Positions 6,344-13,212 of a stretch of DNA of 19,090 bases are shown in pieces. The stretch is from CAZAGT01 sp964484515. GTDB taxonomy: Bacteria > Desulfobacterota > DSM-4660 > Desulfatiglandales > HGW-15. A program made the translations under genes and the position numbers. Below the pieces are notes generated by a model. That model saw only the letters and a list, made by a program, of their open reading frames with translations, ran no database searches and was not told the origin of the DNA. The stretch is taken from contig CAZAGT010000057.1 in assembly GCA_964484515.1 (NCBI GenBank), positions 1 through 19,090 on the forward strand, written 5' to 3'. The stretch's first letter is position 1, and each line of letters starts with the position of its first letter.

Positions 6344-6739
6344 ATGTCAAGAAAAAAAAAGACGCCTGGGAGAGGTCGCCAACCGGGTTCCGGAAAGCAA
6401 GAGCGCTATATTCAACCCTCTATCCTGATGGGACTCTACTCAAAGCCCTCTTACGGTTATGAACTGATTCAGAATATCCAGCGATTCGGGTTTGTGGAGG
6501 GCCACGCACCGCCGGGCATGATCTACCGCCACCTGCGCCAGATGGAGGAAGAAGGCCTGGTCTCTTCCCAATGGGATACCGGTGGAACCGGCCCTGCCAA
6601 ACGGATGTATCAGATCACTGCCGACGGTAGGGAGATCCTTGCCGGCTGGGTTGATTACATGGAGAGGCAGGCCCACGACCTCATGGAATTCATCAAGGTA
6701 TACCGGGCGGCCAAGGCCCACGAGCAAAAAGACAAATAA
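6344..6739 (+). CDS. PadR-family transcriptional regulator
   Basis: This 131-residue winged-helix DNA-binding protein has a basic N-terminal tail (SRKKKTPGRGRQPGSGK). The PadR core follows: YIQPSILMGLYSKPSYGYELIQNI (about 22-45), recognition helix region GMIYRHLRQMEEEGLVSS (58-75), and the wing AKRMYQITADGREILAGWV (85-103). A C-terminal dimerisation helix runs to the end. PadR proteins usually repress a divergent or downstream gene in response to a small molecule; the candidate target here is the 69-aa gene across the shared promoter. The start ATG has AAGGA only three bases away, an unusually tight spacing, so ATG 6428 is an alternative, but that start would cut the first core helix. The inducer is unknown; an oxyanion link is suggested only by neighbourhood. 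Confidence 0.88.
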   Translation: MSRKKKTPGRGRQPGSGKQERYIQPSILMGLYSKPSYGYELIQNIQRFGFVEGHAPPGMIYRHLRQMEEEGLVSSQWDTGGTGPAKRMYQITADGREILAGWVDYMERQAHDLMEFIKVYRAAKAHEQKDK

Positions 6740-6777
6740 GGCGCGATTGGGTCACAAAAGCCTGGATGTTTTTGGGA

Positions 6778-6850
6778 GTGTCATTCCAGCGAGAGCCGGA
6801 ATCCATTGATTTCAGAAGATACTGGATACCGGATCGAGTCCGGCATGAGG
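6778..6850 (+). repeat. Interspersed repeat with two small hairpins (TCATTCC...GGAATCC type)
   Basis: This is a common type of intergenic repeat in environmental Proteobacteria. A first hairpin, ATTCC-aGC / GC-c-GGAAT, closes a GAGA loop (6783-6802). A second hairpin, CCGGA-TCGAG-TCCGG, lies at 6829-6843 after CTGGATA. I recall the usual form beginning GTCATTCC and ending with GTCCGG plus ATGAC; this copy is slightly degenerate. It occupies most of the 187-bp gap between padR and the TiaS-like gene. Confidence 0.6.
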
Positions 6851-6926
6851 ACTTTAGAGTCTCTGAGAGAGCAGTCTGAGTGATCAGGTAATATAAAGTA
6901 AATAATCGTTTTTTATTTCCATGTTT

Positions 6927-7691
6927 TCAGGGTGTGCGAGAAGCATCAAGCCTTCGTATGCCCGGTTCGTGCTGTCCCTTCCTTTTTTTCCGATCCAGCG
7001 TCTCCCACCGGCCGTCACCAGTTGGAGCGACTCCCAGCACGGCTCGACCGCTCCAAAGCCGTGGACGCAGCCAGCCTCGGTTGTGAACGATGTCCTCGGG
7101 GGCCGGGAAGGCCGCGTCCCGATCCAGGGAGACCACCCTAATTCCGGAGAGCTCCAGGTCCGACACCGAAGCGGACTCCGGAAAGCTGCGCAGTCCTCCG
7201 AACTCGATGAATCGCCCACACCACCCGTAGGCCGTCAACCCCACGGCAGCCGCTGAACCGATGATCCCGTCGTTTGTGCCGCCGTGGCCTGAAAGATGGA
7301 CGTCTCGGGCGGCAGCAAGGGCCTCTTTCTGACCGACGACCTGGTGGGTGCATCTTCTGCCGAACTCGATCAGTTGGGGCAATGCCGGGTCATCCGCCCT
7401 AGCGACACACAATCCGGGATCACTACCTTCAAGGGCAAGGCACTCGATATGGGCGACGGCCTTCTCAATAATCTGGCTCATCGAGGATCCATTTTCCACA
7501 TCGACGATCGCACAGGCCGAGCTGTTATGTGATGTGAACGGCACATCGGGATGCACCAGGAGCTGTTGCCGAACCACGCCCCAGAGACGACTTCCGGCTG
7601 GCAGTCCCCTCTCAAGGTGCCGCGCGAGCCTGCCGGTTCCGCGGTCGGCGTCGGGTGTGTCCGTGTCGTCAAAACCCACATATACTCGCAT
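6927..7691 (-). CDS. TiaS-like kinase-fold protein (GFDDTD family)
   Basis: This 254-residue protein resembles the N-terminal half of archaeal TiaS, the tRNA-Ile2 agmatidine synthetase. Matching features are the opening MRVYVGFDDTDTP (1-13, the ATP-binding GxDDTD signature), TSHNSSACAIV (53-63), EGSDPGLCVA (88-97) and the glycine-rich GHGGTNDGIIGSAAAVGL (135-152). The C-terminal OB-fold and zinc-ribbon of TiaS, which hold tRNA, are absent; the chain instead ends in a basic tail. Bacteria normally modify this tRNA with TilS/lysidine, so a different substrate is likely. The start is strong, with GGGAGGATAG just upstream. Its neighbours are the PadR gene on one side and, divergently, the oxyanion porin. 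The fold call is fairly confident; the reaction is unknown. Confidence 0.7.
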   Translation of the reverse strand: MRVYVGFDDTDTPDADRGTGRLARHLERGLPAGSRLWGVVRQQLLVHPDVPFTSHNSSACAIVDVENGSSMSQIIEKAVAHIECLALEGSDPGLCVARADDPALPQLIEFGRRCTHQVVGQKEALAAARDVHLSGHGGTNDGIIGSAAAVGLTAYGWCGRFIEFGGLRSFPESASVSDLELSGIRVVSLDRDAAFPAPEDIVHNRGWLRPRLWSGRAVLGVAPTGDGRWETLDRKKRKGQHEPGIRRLDASRTP

Positions 7692-8016
7692 GACTATCCT
7701 CCCGAATCGCCGGTAAAACGCGTCTCCCGGCCTGAATCCTTATCCGATGCCGCCCAACCAGCCTTTCGGACGCAAAACGGGTCACGGAATGCGAAACAGC
7801 GCCGAGGATTCTTATACGTCATGTCCTACTTTGCATGGCAAGGTCGTTTTAATCTTTATTTTGTCTGGCATTCAATTTCAATGAAAAAATTGTTGACCAA
7901 AAAAAACCTATATGGATATATAAGCAGAGTTATGGCCTTCGGATATCATCGGCGCCGCACAAAAATGAACCTGTAACCAAATCCATAGGACGGGTTTTTA
8001 AAGGAGGGAGGGGAGA
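7692..8016. other. 325-bp divergent intergenic region upstream of the porin
   Basis: No gene is seen. The left part (7692-7830) is GC-rich and featureless. The right part turns AT-rich and holds the candidate porin promoter, two GGATAT motifs (7914-7919 and 7941-7946, the second inside the palindrome GATATC), and a long GGAGGGAGGGGAG ribosome-binding site just before the porin ATG. Confidence 0.6.
7893..7922 (+). promoter_or_regulatory. Candidate sigma-70 promoter for the porin
   Basis: TTGACC (7893-7898) and TATATA (7917-7922) are 18 bases apart, inside an A-tract-rich stretch (AAAAAAAA follows the -35 box). Transcription would start at about 7929, giving a leader of roughly 90 bases before the porin ATG. 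The GGATAT palindrome at 7941-7947 would lie just downstream of the start, a good position for a repressor. Confidence 0.5.
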
Positions 8017-9426
8017 ATGAAAGCGCAAAATCAAGCGGTTAGATCCATCATCCCAAAAAGTTGGAGCAAAGGCCTTGTGGCCCTCCTTGCCGTGGTGGGG
8101 GCGCTATTCTGGGGTATCTTCGCCATGACCCCCGTCTGGGCGGAGGATAAGAGTGTCGCAGAAGAGATCCTCGATATCCTGAAGGAGAAGGGTGATATTT
8201 CGGATCAGCAGTACGATACCCTGAAGAAAAAGGCCGACGCCGAGAAAAAGGCGCAAGAGCCTGAGTGGAACTTCTATTGGAAAAACCGGTTCAGGCTGGA
8301 AAGCAAGGACAAGCAATTCAGGTTAGATTTCGGCGGACGCCTCACGCTCGATGCCGGCTACATCGGGGCGGACGAAACGGTCGAGGCGGCGTTTCCGAAT
8401 GAGACCGGTTGGGGGACGGAGATCCGCCAGGGAAGATTGTTCTTTGAAGGCCTCGTCTATGACGCGTTCGAATTCAAGACGGAATACGATTTTGCCACGG
8501 GCGGCTTTTTCACGGACGTCTATATGGGATTCCGGAAGATTCCCGGTATCGAGACCCTCCGGTTCGGACACTTCAAGGAGCCTGTCTCACTCGAGCAGCT
8601 CACCAGCCGCAAGTACATCACCTTTATGGAGCGCTCCTTGCCCGATTCGGCCTTTGTGCCGAGCAGGAATATGGGTATCATGGCGTTCAGCAACGCCTTC
8701 GATGAGCGGATGACCTGGTCGGTGGGGGCCTTCCAAGAGACGGACGGTAATGCCTTTTCCTTCAATAGCTTTTCCGACTGGAATATTTCCGCTCGCGTGA
8801 CGGGTCTGCCCTGGTTTGTGGATAAAAAGAAACTGCTCCACCTCGGCCTGTCCTACAGCCACAAATTCGGCAACGAGGGTGAAACCACTCGCCCCTATAG
8901 CTCACCACCGGAATCTACTATTTCACTCAACAGGCTTGTCAATACCGGTGCACTCCCTTACCAGGATGTGGACTTGGTCAACCCCGAGATCGCGTTAGTA
9001 TATGGGCCCTTCTCGTTCCAGGGTGAATACTACTACAACATGGTGAACTCCACGCCGGATAACGATCCCGTTTTCAGCGGCTACTACGCATTGGTGAGCT
9101 ATTTCGTCACGGGTGAAAGCCGGTCCTACAATCCCTACTGGGGCACCTTCACGCGGATCAAGCCCAACCGGAACTTCCATCCTACCAAGGGCGGCCTTGG
9201 CGCGATTGAGCTGGCTCTGCGCTACTCCTATCTCAATCTGAATTACGAGGACACTCAGGGCGGCGTCGAGCGGGACTGGACGTTCGGCATCAATTGGTAT
9301 GCCACGCCCAACACCCGTTTCACCTTCAACTACATCAGAGGAAACGTGGAGGACCGCACGACGGGCGCTGCGATACCTGACGGAGATGTCGACATCTTTC
9401 AGGGGCGCATCCTGCTTGACTTCTAG
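8017..9426 (+). CDS. Phosphate/oxyanion-selective porin, OprP/OprO family
   Basis: This 469-residue outer-membrane beta-barrel would let small anions cross the outer membrane. A long signal peptide with hydrophobic core at 19-38 ends at VWA-ED (cleavage after Ala42). Next comes a charged helical segment (43-80, VAEEILDILKEKGDISDQQ), seen in many porin O/P proteins. The barrel follows: DFGGRLTLDAGYI (105-117), EIRQGRLFFEGLVYDAFEFK, a VYMGFRKIPG...LRFGHFKEPVSLEQLTS stretch, and many alternating aromatic strands. The chain ends in Phe, the usual barrel-assembly signal. OprP-type porins are best known for phosphate and polyphosphate. The tungstate-binding proteins immediately downstream suggest tungstate or molybdate here, which is inference. 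The start is fixed by a very strong ribosome-binding site. The downstream gene begins 156 bp later. Confidence 0.88.
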   Translation: MKAQNQAVRSIIPKSWSKGLVALLAVVGALFWGIFAMTPVWAEDKSVAEEILDILKEKGDISDQQYDTLKKKADAEKKAQEPEWNFYWKNRFRLESKDKQFRLDFGGRLTLDAGYIGADETVEAAFPNETGWGTEIRQGRLFFEGLVYDAFEFKTEYDFATGGFFTDVYMGFRKIPGIETLRFGHFKEPVSLEQLTSRKYITFMERSLPDSAFVPSRNMGIMAFSNAFDERMTWSVGAFQETDGNAFSFNSFSDWNISARVTGLPWFVDKKKLLHLGLSYSHKFGNEGETTRPYSSPPESTISLNRLVNTGALPYQDVDLVNPEIALVYGPFSFQGEYYYNMVNSTPDNDPVFSGYYALVSYFVTGESRSYNPYWGTFTRIKPNRNFHPTKGGLGAIELALRYSYLNLNYEDTQGGVERDWTFGINWYATPNTRFTFNYIRGNVEDRTTGAAIPDGDVDIFQGRILLDF

Positions 9427-9434
9427 GTGCGTGG

Positions 9435-9462
9435 CCCGCACCCGGGTCCACCGGGTGCCGGG
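9435..9462 (+). terminator. GC-rich hairpin after the porin gene
   Basis: CACCCGG (9439-9445) pairs perfectly with CCGGGTG (9451-9457) across GTCCA, and flanking CCCG/CCGGG can extend the stem with a bulge. No T-tract follows, so it may attenuate or protect the porin message rather than terminate fully; the binding-protein genes downstream may still be co-transcribed. Confidence 0.4.
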
Positions 9463-9582
9463 CCCGGCTTGCGGACGGTGTCGCACCGGCTCTCGGAAAA
9501 GGATCAGGGCCTATCCGGATGACGCCGTGAAAGACACAACACCGTTACAACAAAACGCATATCAGCGGAGAGGAGGCACGTG

Positions 9583-10472
9583 ATGAAAAGATTCCTCTGT
9601 ATTCTAACGCTTTCGCTCCTTGTCGTNNNNNNNNNNGCGCCGACGAGGTCATCAAGATGTCCACGACCACGAGCACCGAAAACTCGGGGCTGCTGGATGT
9701 GTTGCTGCCGGCGTTCAAGGCGGAGACCGGCATTGCCGTCAAGGTGATCGCCAAGGGGACCGGCGCGGCCATTCGGGACGGTATGGACGGCAATGTGGAC
9801 ATCATCTTTGTGCATGCCAAGGCGCGCGAGGAGAAATTCGTGGCCGAAGGATACGGCGCCTACCGCTTGGGGGTGATGCATAACGATTTCGTGATCATCG
9901 GCCCTCCTCGCGACCCGGCGGGCATCAGGGGCATGGATGATGCGGCCGCGGCCATGAGGAAGATCGCACGGGCCAAGGCCCTCTTCGTTTCGCGCGGCGA
10001 CGACAGCGGCACTCACACCAAGGAGCAGGCCCTCTGGAAGGCGAGCGGTCTCAGGTTGGAGTCCGAGACCACTGAAATCGTCAAGAAGGGCAAGAAAACG
10101 AAGCTGACCTTCCTGCACCCCCCGGGACTCGGTGAATGGTACCTCTCGATCGGGCAGGGCATGGGCAAGGTCATCCTCTTTGCCGAGGAAAAGCAGGCCT
10201 ATACCCTCGCGGACCGGGGGACCTATCTCAAATACAAGTTCGGTCGCGATCAGGGGCTTCAGCTTGACATCCTCTGTGAGGGGGACCCGGAGCTCTACAA
10301 TCCCTATGGCATCATCCCGATCAGCCCGAAGAAGTACCCCCATGTGAACTTCAAGGCGGCGCAACGCCTGGCGAAATGGCTCGTCGGGCAGAAGGCTCAG
10401 GCCCTGATCGCCAACTACAAGATCGAGGGCCGACAGGCCTTCTTTCCCGACGCCATCCCGGATGCAAAATAG
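9583..10472 (+). CDS. tupA: TupA-like tungstate-binding periplasmic protein, interrupted by assembly gap
   Basis: This solute-binding protein would capture tungstate (or molybdate) in the periplasm and hand it to an ABC importer. The signal-peptide start MKRFLCILTLSLLVV (ATG 9583, with GGAGAGGAGG upstream) is in a different frame from the rest. Ten Ns at 9627-9636 lie between them, so the true gap length differs from ten. After the gap the mature chain reads ADEVIKMSTTTSTENSGLLDVLLPAF, which has the TTTST anion loop, then SRGDDSGTHTKEQ near 9988-10029, the second hallmark of TupA. GEWYLSIGQGMGKV and LYNPYGIIPISPKKYPHVN are also family-like. The gene is intact apart from the gap. A paralogue starts 18 bp after its stop. 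No permease or ATPase gene adjoins it; the only matching ATPase in this window is at 3688-4737. Confidence 0.83.
9627..9636. other. Assembly gap (ten Ns)
   Basis: Ten unknown bases lie inside the signal-peptide region of the first TupA-like gene. The frames on the two sides disagree by two bases if exactly ten bases are missing, so the size is a placeholder. Confidence 0.98.
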
Positions 10473-10490
10473 TCCTCAAGAGGGGTCAAA

Positions 10491-11357
10491 ATGAGACGGT
10501 ATCTGAACACGTTCCTTTGGATGTGGGCGGGCGGGTTCCTGGTGCTAACCGCCGGAACCGCATTTAGCGGTGATGATTGCAAGGCGGTGTACGGTAGCGG
10601 TCCAAACCGCTTCACCGTGGCCACCGCGAGTCCCGGGGAACTCGGGCTGTTGAAGGCGCTTGCTGAAGCCTTCAGTGCGAAATACGGGACTCAGATATGC
10701 TGGAGGAAGGCCGGTTCGGGGAAGTCCTTGAGCTTGCTCAAGGCAAGAGAGACGGACGTCGCTCTTGTACACGCCCCGGCGGCGGAGAAGAAGGCTGTAG
10801 AGGAGGGTTGGGCTGTCAAGCGGACGTTGATCGGATCGAATGAATTCTACATTGTAGGGCCGAAGGATGATCCGGCCGCCATTCAGCAAGCAAAGACGGC
10901 GGCCGAGGCCTACGCCAAAATCGCAGGGGCAAGGGCGAGATTCCTCTCTCGCGGCGACAATTCGGGTACCCACAAAAAGGAGATGTCGATCTGGCAAATG
11001 GCGGGCATTGAACCAGCCGGAGACTGGTACATCGTCACCAAAGACTTCATGATGGCCACCTTGAAGAAGGCGAACGCGGTCGGGGGCTACTTCATGGTAG
11101 ATAGCAGCACCTGGGTGGCGGGTAAGCGGCAGTTGCCCAACTTGAACGTGCTGTTTAAGGGAGACCCCGTGTTGATCAACACCTATCACGGCCTCTGCCA
11201 GCCCGAAGGCGCCACCGAGGGGCAGAACTATGCGTCCCTGTTCATCGATTTTCTACAGTCAGGGGAAGGGCAGGGTATTATCGGCAGTTACGGGAAGGCC
11301 CTTTACGGGGCGGCGATGTATAATGACGCCGAATACGCCAAGCGATTTGATCATTGA
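10491..11357 (+). CDS. Divergent TupA-like oxyanion-binding protein, second paralogue
   Basis: This 288-residue exported protein has a signal peptide (residues 1-26, hydrophobic core FLWMWAGGFLVLTAGTAF, likely cut near AFS-GDD). The two-lobed binding fold matches the gene before it: FTVATASPGELGLLKALAEAF (41-61), WRKAGSGKSLSLLKARETDVALVHAPA (71-97) and FLSRGDNSGTHKKEMSIWQMAGI (about 151-173). The TTTST loop of TupA has become ATAS-P, while SRGDNSGTH is kept. Anion preference may therefore differ (molybdate, tungstate or another oxyanion). The mature chain has Cys at about residues 29 and 70, which may form a disulfide. It begins 18 bp after the first paralogue, with AGAGGGG as ribosome-binding site, so the two form a tandem operon. 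It ends 37 bp from the convergent polX gene. No permease is nearby. Confidence 0.8.
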   Translation: MRRYLNTFLWMWAGGFLVLTAGTAFSGDDCKAVYGSGPNRFTVATASPGELGLLKALAEAFSAKYGTQICWRKAGSGKSLSLLKARETDVALVHAPAAEKKAVEEGWAVKRTLIGSNEFYIVGPKDDPAAIQQAKTAAEAYAKIAGARARFLSRGDNSGTHKKEMSIWQMAGIEPAGDWYIVTKDFMMATLKKANAVGGYFMVDSSTWVAGKRQLPNLNVLFKGDPVLINTYHGLCQPEGATEGQNYASLFIDFLQSGEGQGIIGSYGKALYGAAMYNDAEYAKRFDH

Positions 11358-11394
11358 GGCCGATACGGGACAAAACGGGCAAGACGGTTTCCTC

Positions 11395-13104
11395 CTAATG
11401 CCTTAGAAGCTTTTGCAGGTTATTCAGGGGAAGGGTGTTGACCACGTCTCGTCGTTCCAGCCATCCTCTCCTGGCCGTGGCGATGCCGAAATACATCCAC
11501 TCCAGGTGGCCGACCCGGTGGGCATCCGTCGAGATCGCGACCTTGATCCCCTTTTCCTTGGCCCTTCGGCAATTGAGGTCCGACAGGTCCAGCCGTTCCG
11601 GATAGGCATTCAATTCGAGAATCGCTCCATTGGCCTTGCAAGCGTCCATCACTCTGGTCATGTTGACAGGGTAGGGCTCGCGCCGCCCGATAAGCCTGCC
11701 GGTCGGGTGAGCGATGATATCCACGTGGGGATTCTCGATCGCCTTTATGATCCGCCTGGTGATCTCGGCCTCCGATTGGGCAAAGCCGCTGTGAATGGAG
11801 GCGACCACCAGGTCCAGCGCTTCCAGGATGTCATCCTCGAGGTCCAACCGACCGTCCGATCGGATATCCACCTCAATGCCGCTGAGGATTCGGAAGGGCT
11901 TGAATTGCCCGTTCAATCGCTCGATCTCCTCTTTTTGGCGTAGGAGTCTCTCCGGCCCGAGGCCATGGGCGATGGCTACGGCCGGGGAGTGGTCGCAAAT
12001 AGCGATGTAGCGGTACCCCCGGTCCCTGGCCGAGCACGCCATTTCTTCCACGGTGTTGTGGCCATCGGTCCAATCCGAGTGGACGTGAAGGTCACCCCGT
12101 ATGTGCTTCAACTCGATCAAGGCCGGCAGCCGATGCTCCTGAGCCGCTTCGATCTCGCCTTGATCCTCCCGCAGCTCCGGTGGGATGTAAGCCAGCTCGA
12201 CGGCCTCGAACACCTCCTTTTCCGTCCTCCCGGCAATCCGTGTATCTCGCTGAAAGACTCCGTACTCGTTTATCTTAAGGCCCTTTTCAAGGCCCAGCGA
12301 CCTGATCCGGATGTTGTGGGCCTTGGACCCCGTGAAATAATGACAAGCTGCCCCGAAGCTCTCGGGTTGAACGACCCTCAAATCGGCCTGGAAACCATCC
12401 TTCGTGATGATACTCGATTTGGTTTCTCCCTTGGCGAGCACCTTATCGGCCTGGGGTAAGCGGACAAAGGCGTTCATTACACGCACCGCATCCTTGGAGG
12501 CCACCAGGATGTCAATGTCCGCGACCGTATCCCGCATCCTCCTCAAGGAGCCGGCCAGGATAACATTCTTGACCCCCTTCTGTTTCTTCAGGCGCTCCAG
12601 AATGGCCTCTGCCTGCGGGTACACCAGGGCCAAGGGGAGCCTCTCCTTGTACTTCTGTGACTGCTGGATGCCCTGTAGGATGGTTTGCTCCACCTTGGCG
12701 CCCAGCCCGTGGAGCGTCTTCAGCTTTCCTTCCTCCGCGGCCTTCCTGAGGGCCTCGACGGTCTTGATGCCCAGTTCATCGTAAACGAGCTTCGAATGTT
12801 TCGGGCCCATGCCTGGGATCTTTAGGAATTCAGTCAGAGGAGCGTATTCAGATTGTTTGAGCTCTTCGTAGTATTCGGATTTCCCTTGTTCCAGAAGCTC
12901 TGCGAGTTTTTTGGCAATCCCGGCCCCGATTCCCGGTAGCTTTGCGATCTGAGTAGGGTCCTCCACGGCACTAAGCTCATGGGTCAACCCTTCGACGGTC
13001 TGGGCAGCCCGGACATAGGCCCTGATCTTAAAGGGGTTTTCGCCCTGAATGCTCAGGATCTCGGAGATGTGGATCAGAATGCGAGCGATCTCTTGATTGG
13101 TCAT
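11395..13104 (-). CDS. polX: Family X DNA polymerase / 3'-5' exonuclease with PHP domain
   Basis: This 569-residue repair enzyme fills short gaps and trims 3' ends. The N-terminal 8-kDa-type region and helix-hairpin-helix motifs are LPGIGAGIAKKL (56-67) and IPGMGPKHSKLV (96-107). The polymerase nucleotidyl-transfer core is AGSLRRMRDTVADIDILV (184-201), with metal ligands Asp196 and Asp198 and the third Asp241 in FQADLRV. YFTGSKAHN (256-264) matches the nucleotide-selecting YFTGS of the family. A PHP phosphoesterase domain starts at about 336 with RGDLHVHSDWTDG and continues to the end (DHSP, GIEVDIR, SIHSGF, HPTGR, STDAHR metal sites). The length matches bacterial PolX (about 570). All key residues seem present, so both activities are plausible. 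It follows ligA on the same strand across a 108-bp gap. Confidence 0.95.
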   Translation of the reverse strand: MTNQEIARILIHISEILSIQGENPFKIRAYVRAAQTVEGLTHELSAVEDPTQIAKLPGIGAGIAKKLAELLEQGKSEYYEELKQSEYAPLTEFLKIPGMGPKHSKLVYDELGIKTVEALRKAAEEGKLKTLHGLGAKVEQTILQGIQQSQKYKERLPLALVYPQAEAILERLKKQKGVKNVILAGSLRRMRDTVADIDILVASKDAVRVMNAFVRLPQADKVLAKGETKSSIITKDGFQADLRVVQPESFGAACHYFTGSKAHNIRIRSLGLEKGLKINEYGVFQRDTRIAGRTEKEVFEAVELAYIPPELREDQGEIEAAQEHRLPALIELKHIRGDLHVHSDWTDGHNTVEEMACSARDRGYRYIAICDHSPAVAIAHGLGPERLLRQKEEIERLNGQFKPFRILSGIEVDIRSDGRLDLEDDILEALDLVVASIHSGFAQSEAEITRRIIKAIENPHVDIIAHPTGRLIGRREPYPVNMTRVMDACKANGAILELNAYPERLDLSDLNCRRAKEKGIKVAISTDAHRVGHLEWMYFGIATARRGWLERRDVVNTLPLNNLQKLLRH

Positions 13105-13164
13105 CCAGCAGGAGCTCCGGTAAAACCGTGGGGTTTGCGCATGATCGACAAGGGCACGGGCTGC

Positions 13165-13212
13165 GGTTCATTCGCCTTCGCCTGGATACCCCGCAGCTTG
13201 CTGCGGAGAGCT
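13165..13212. repeat. Short palindromic intergenic repeat between ligA and polX
   Basis: CCGCAG (13191-13196) pairs with CTGCGG (13201-13206) across CTTG, after the stretch TTCGCCTGGATACC. Similar GGATACCCCGCAGCTTG-type elements recur between genes in some environmental genomes, to my recollection. There is no T-tract on either strand, so it is not a clear terminator. It separates two genes of the same strand. Confidence 0.45.

Noticed and set aside
7696..8016. Possible ModE-type site in the porin upstream region
   Set aside because: The TATAT-rich sequence lacks a clear long ModE-like palindrome; only short GATAT motifs could be supported.
9504..10364. Minus-strand open frame of 286 residues over the first TupA-like gene
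   Set aside because: It runs through the N gap and is antisense to a protein with clear TupA motifs.
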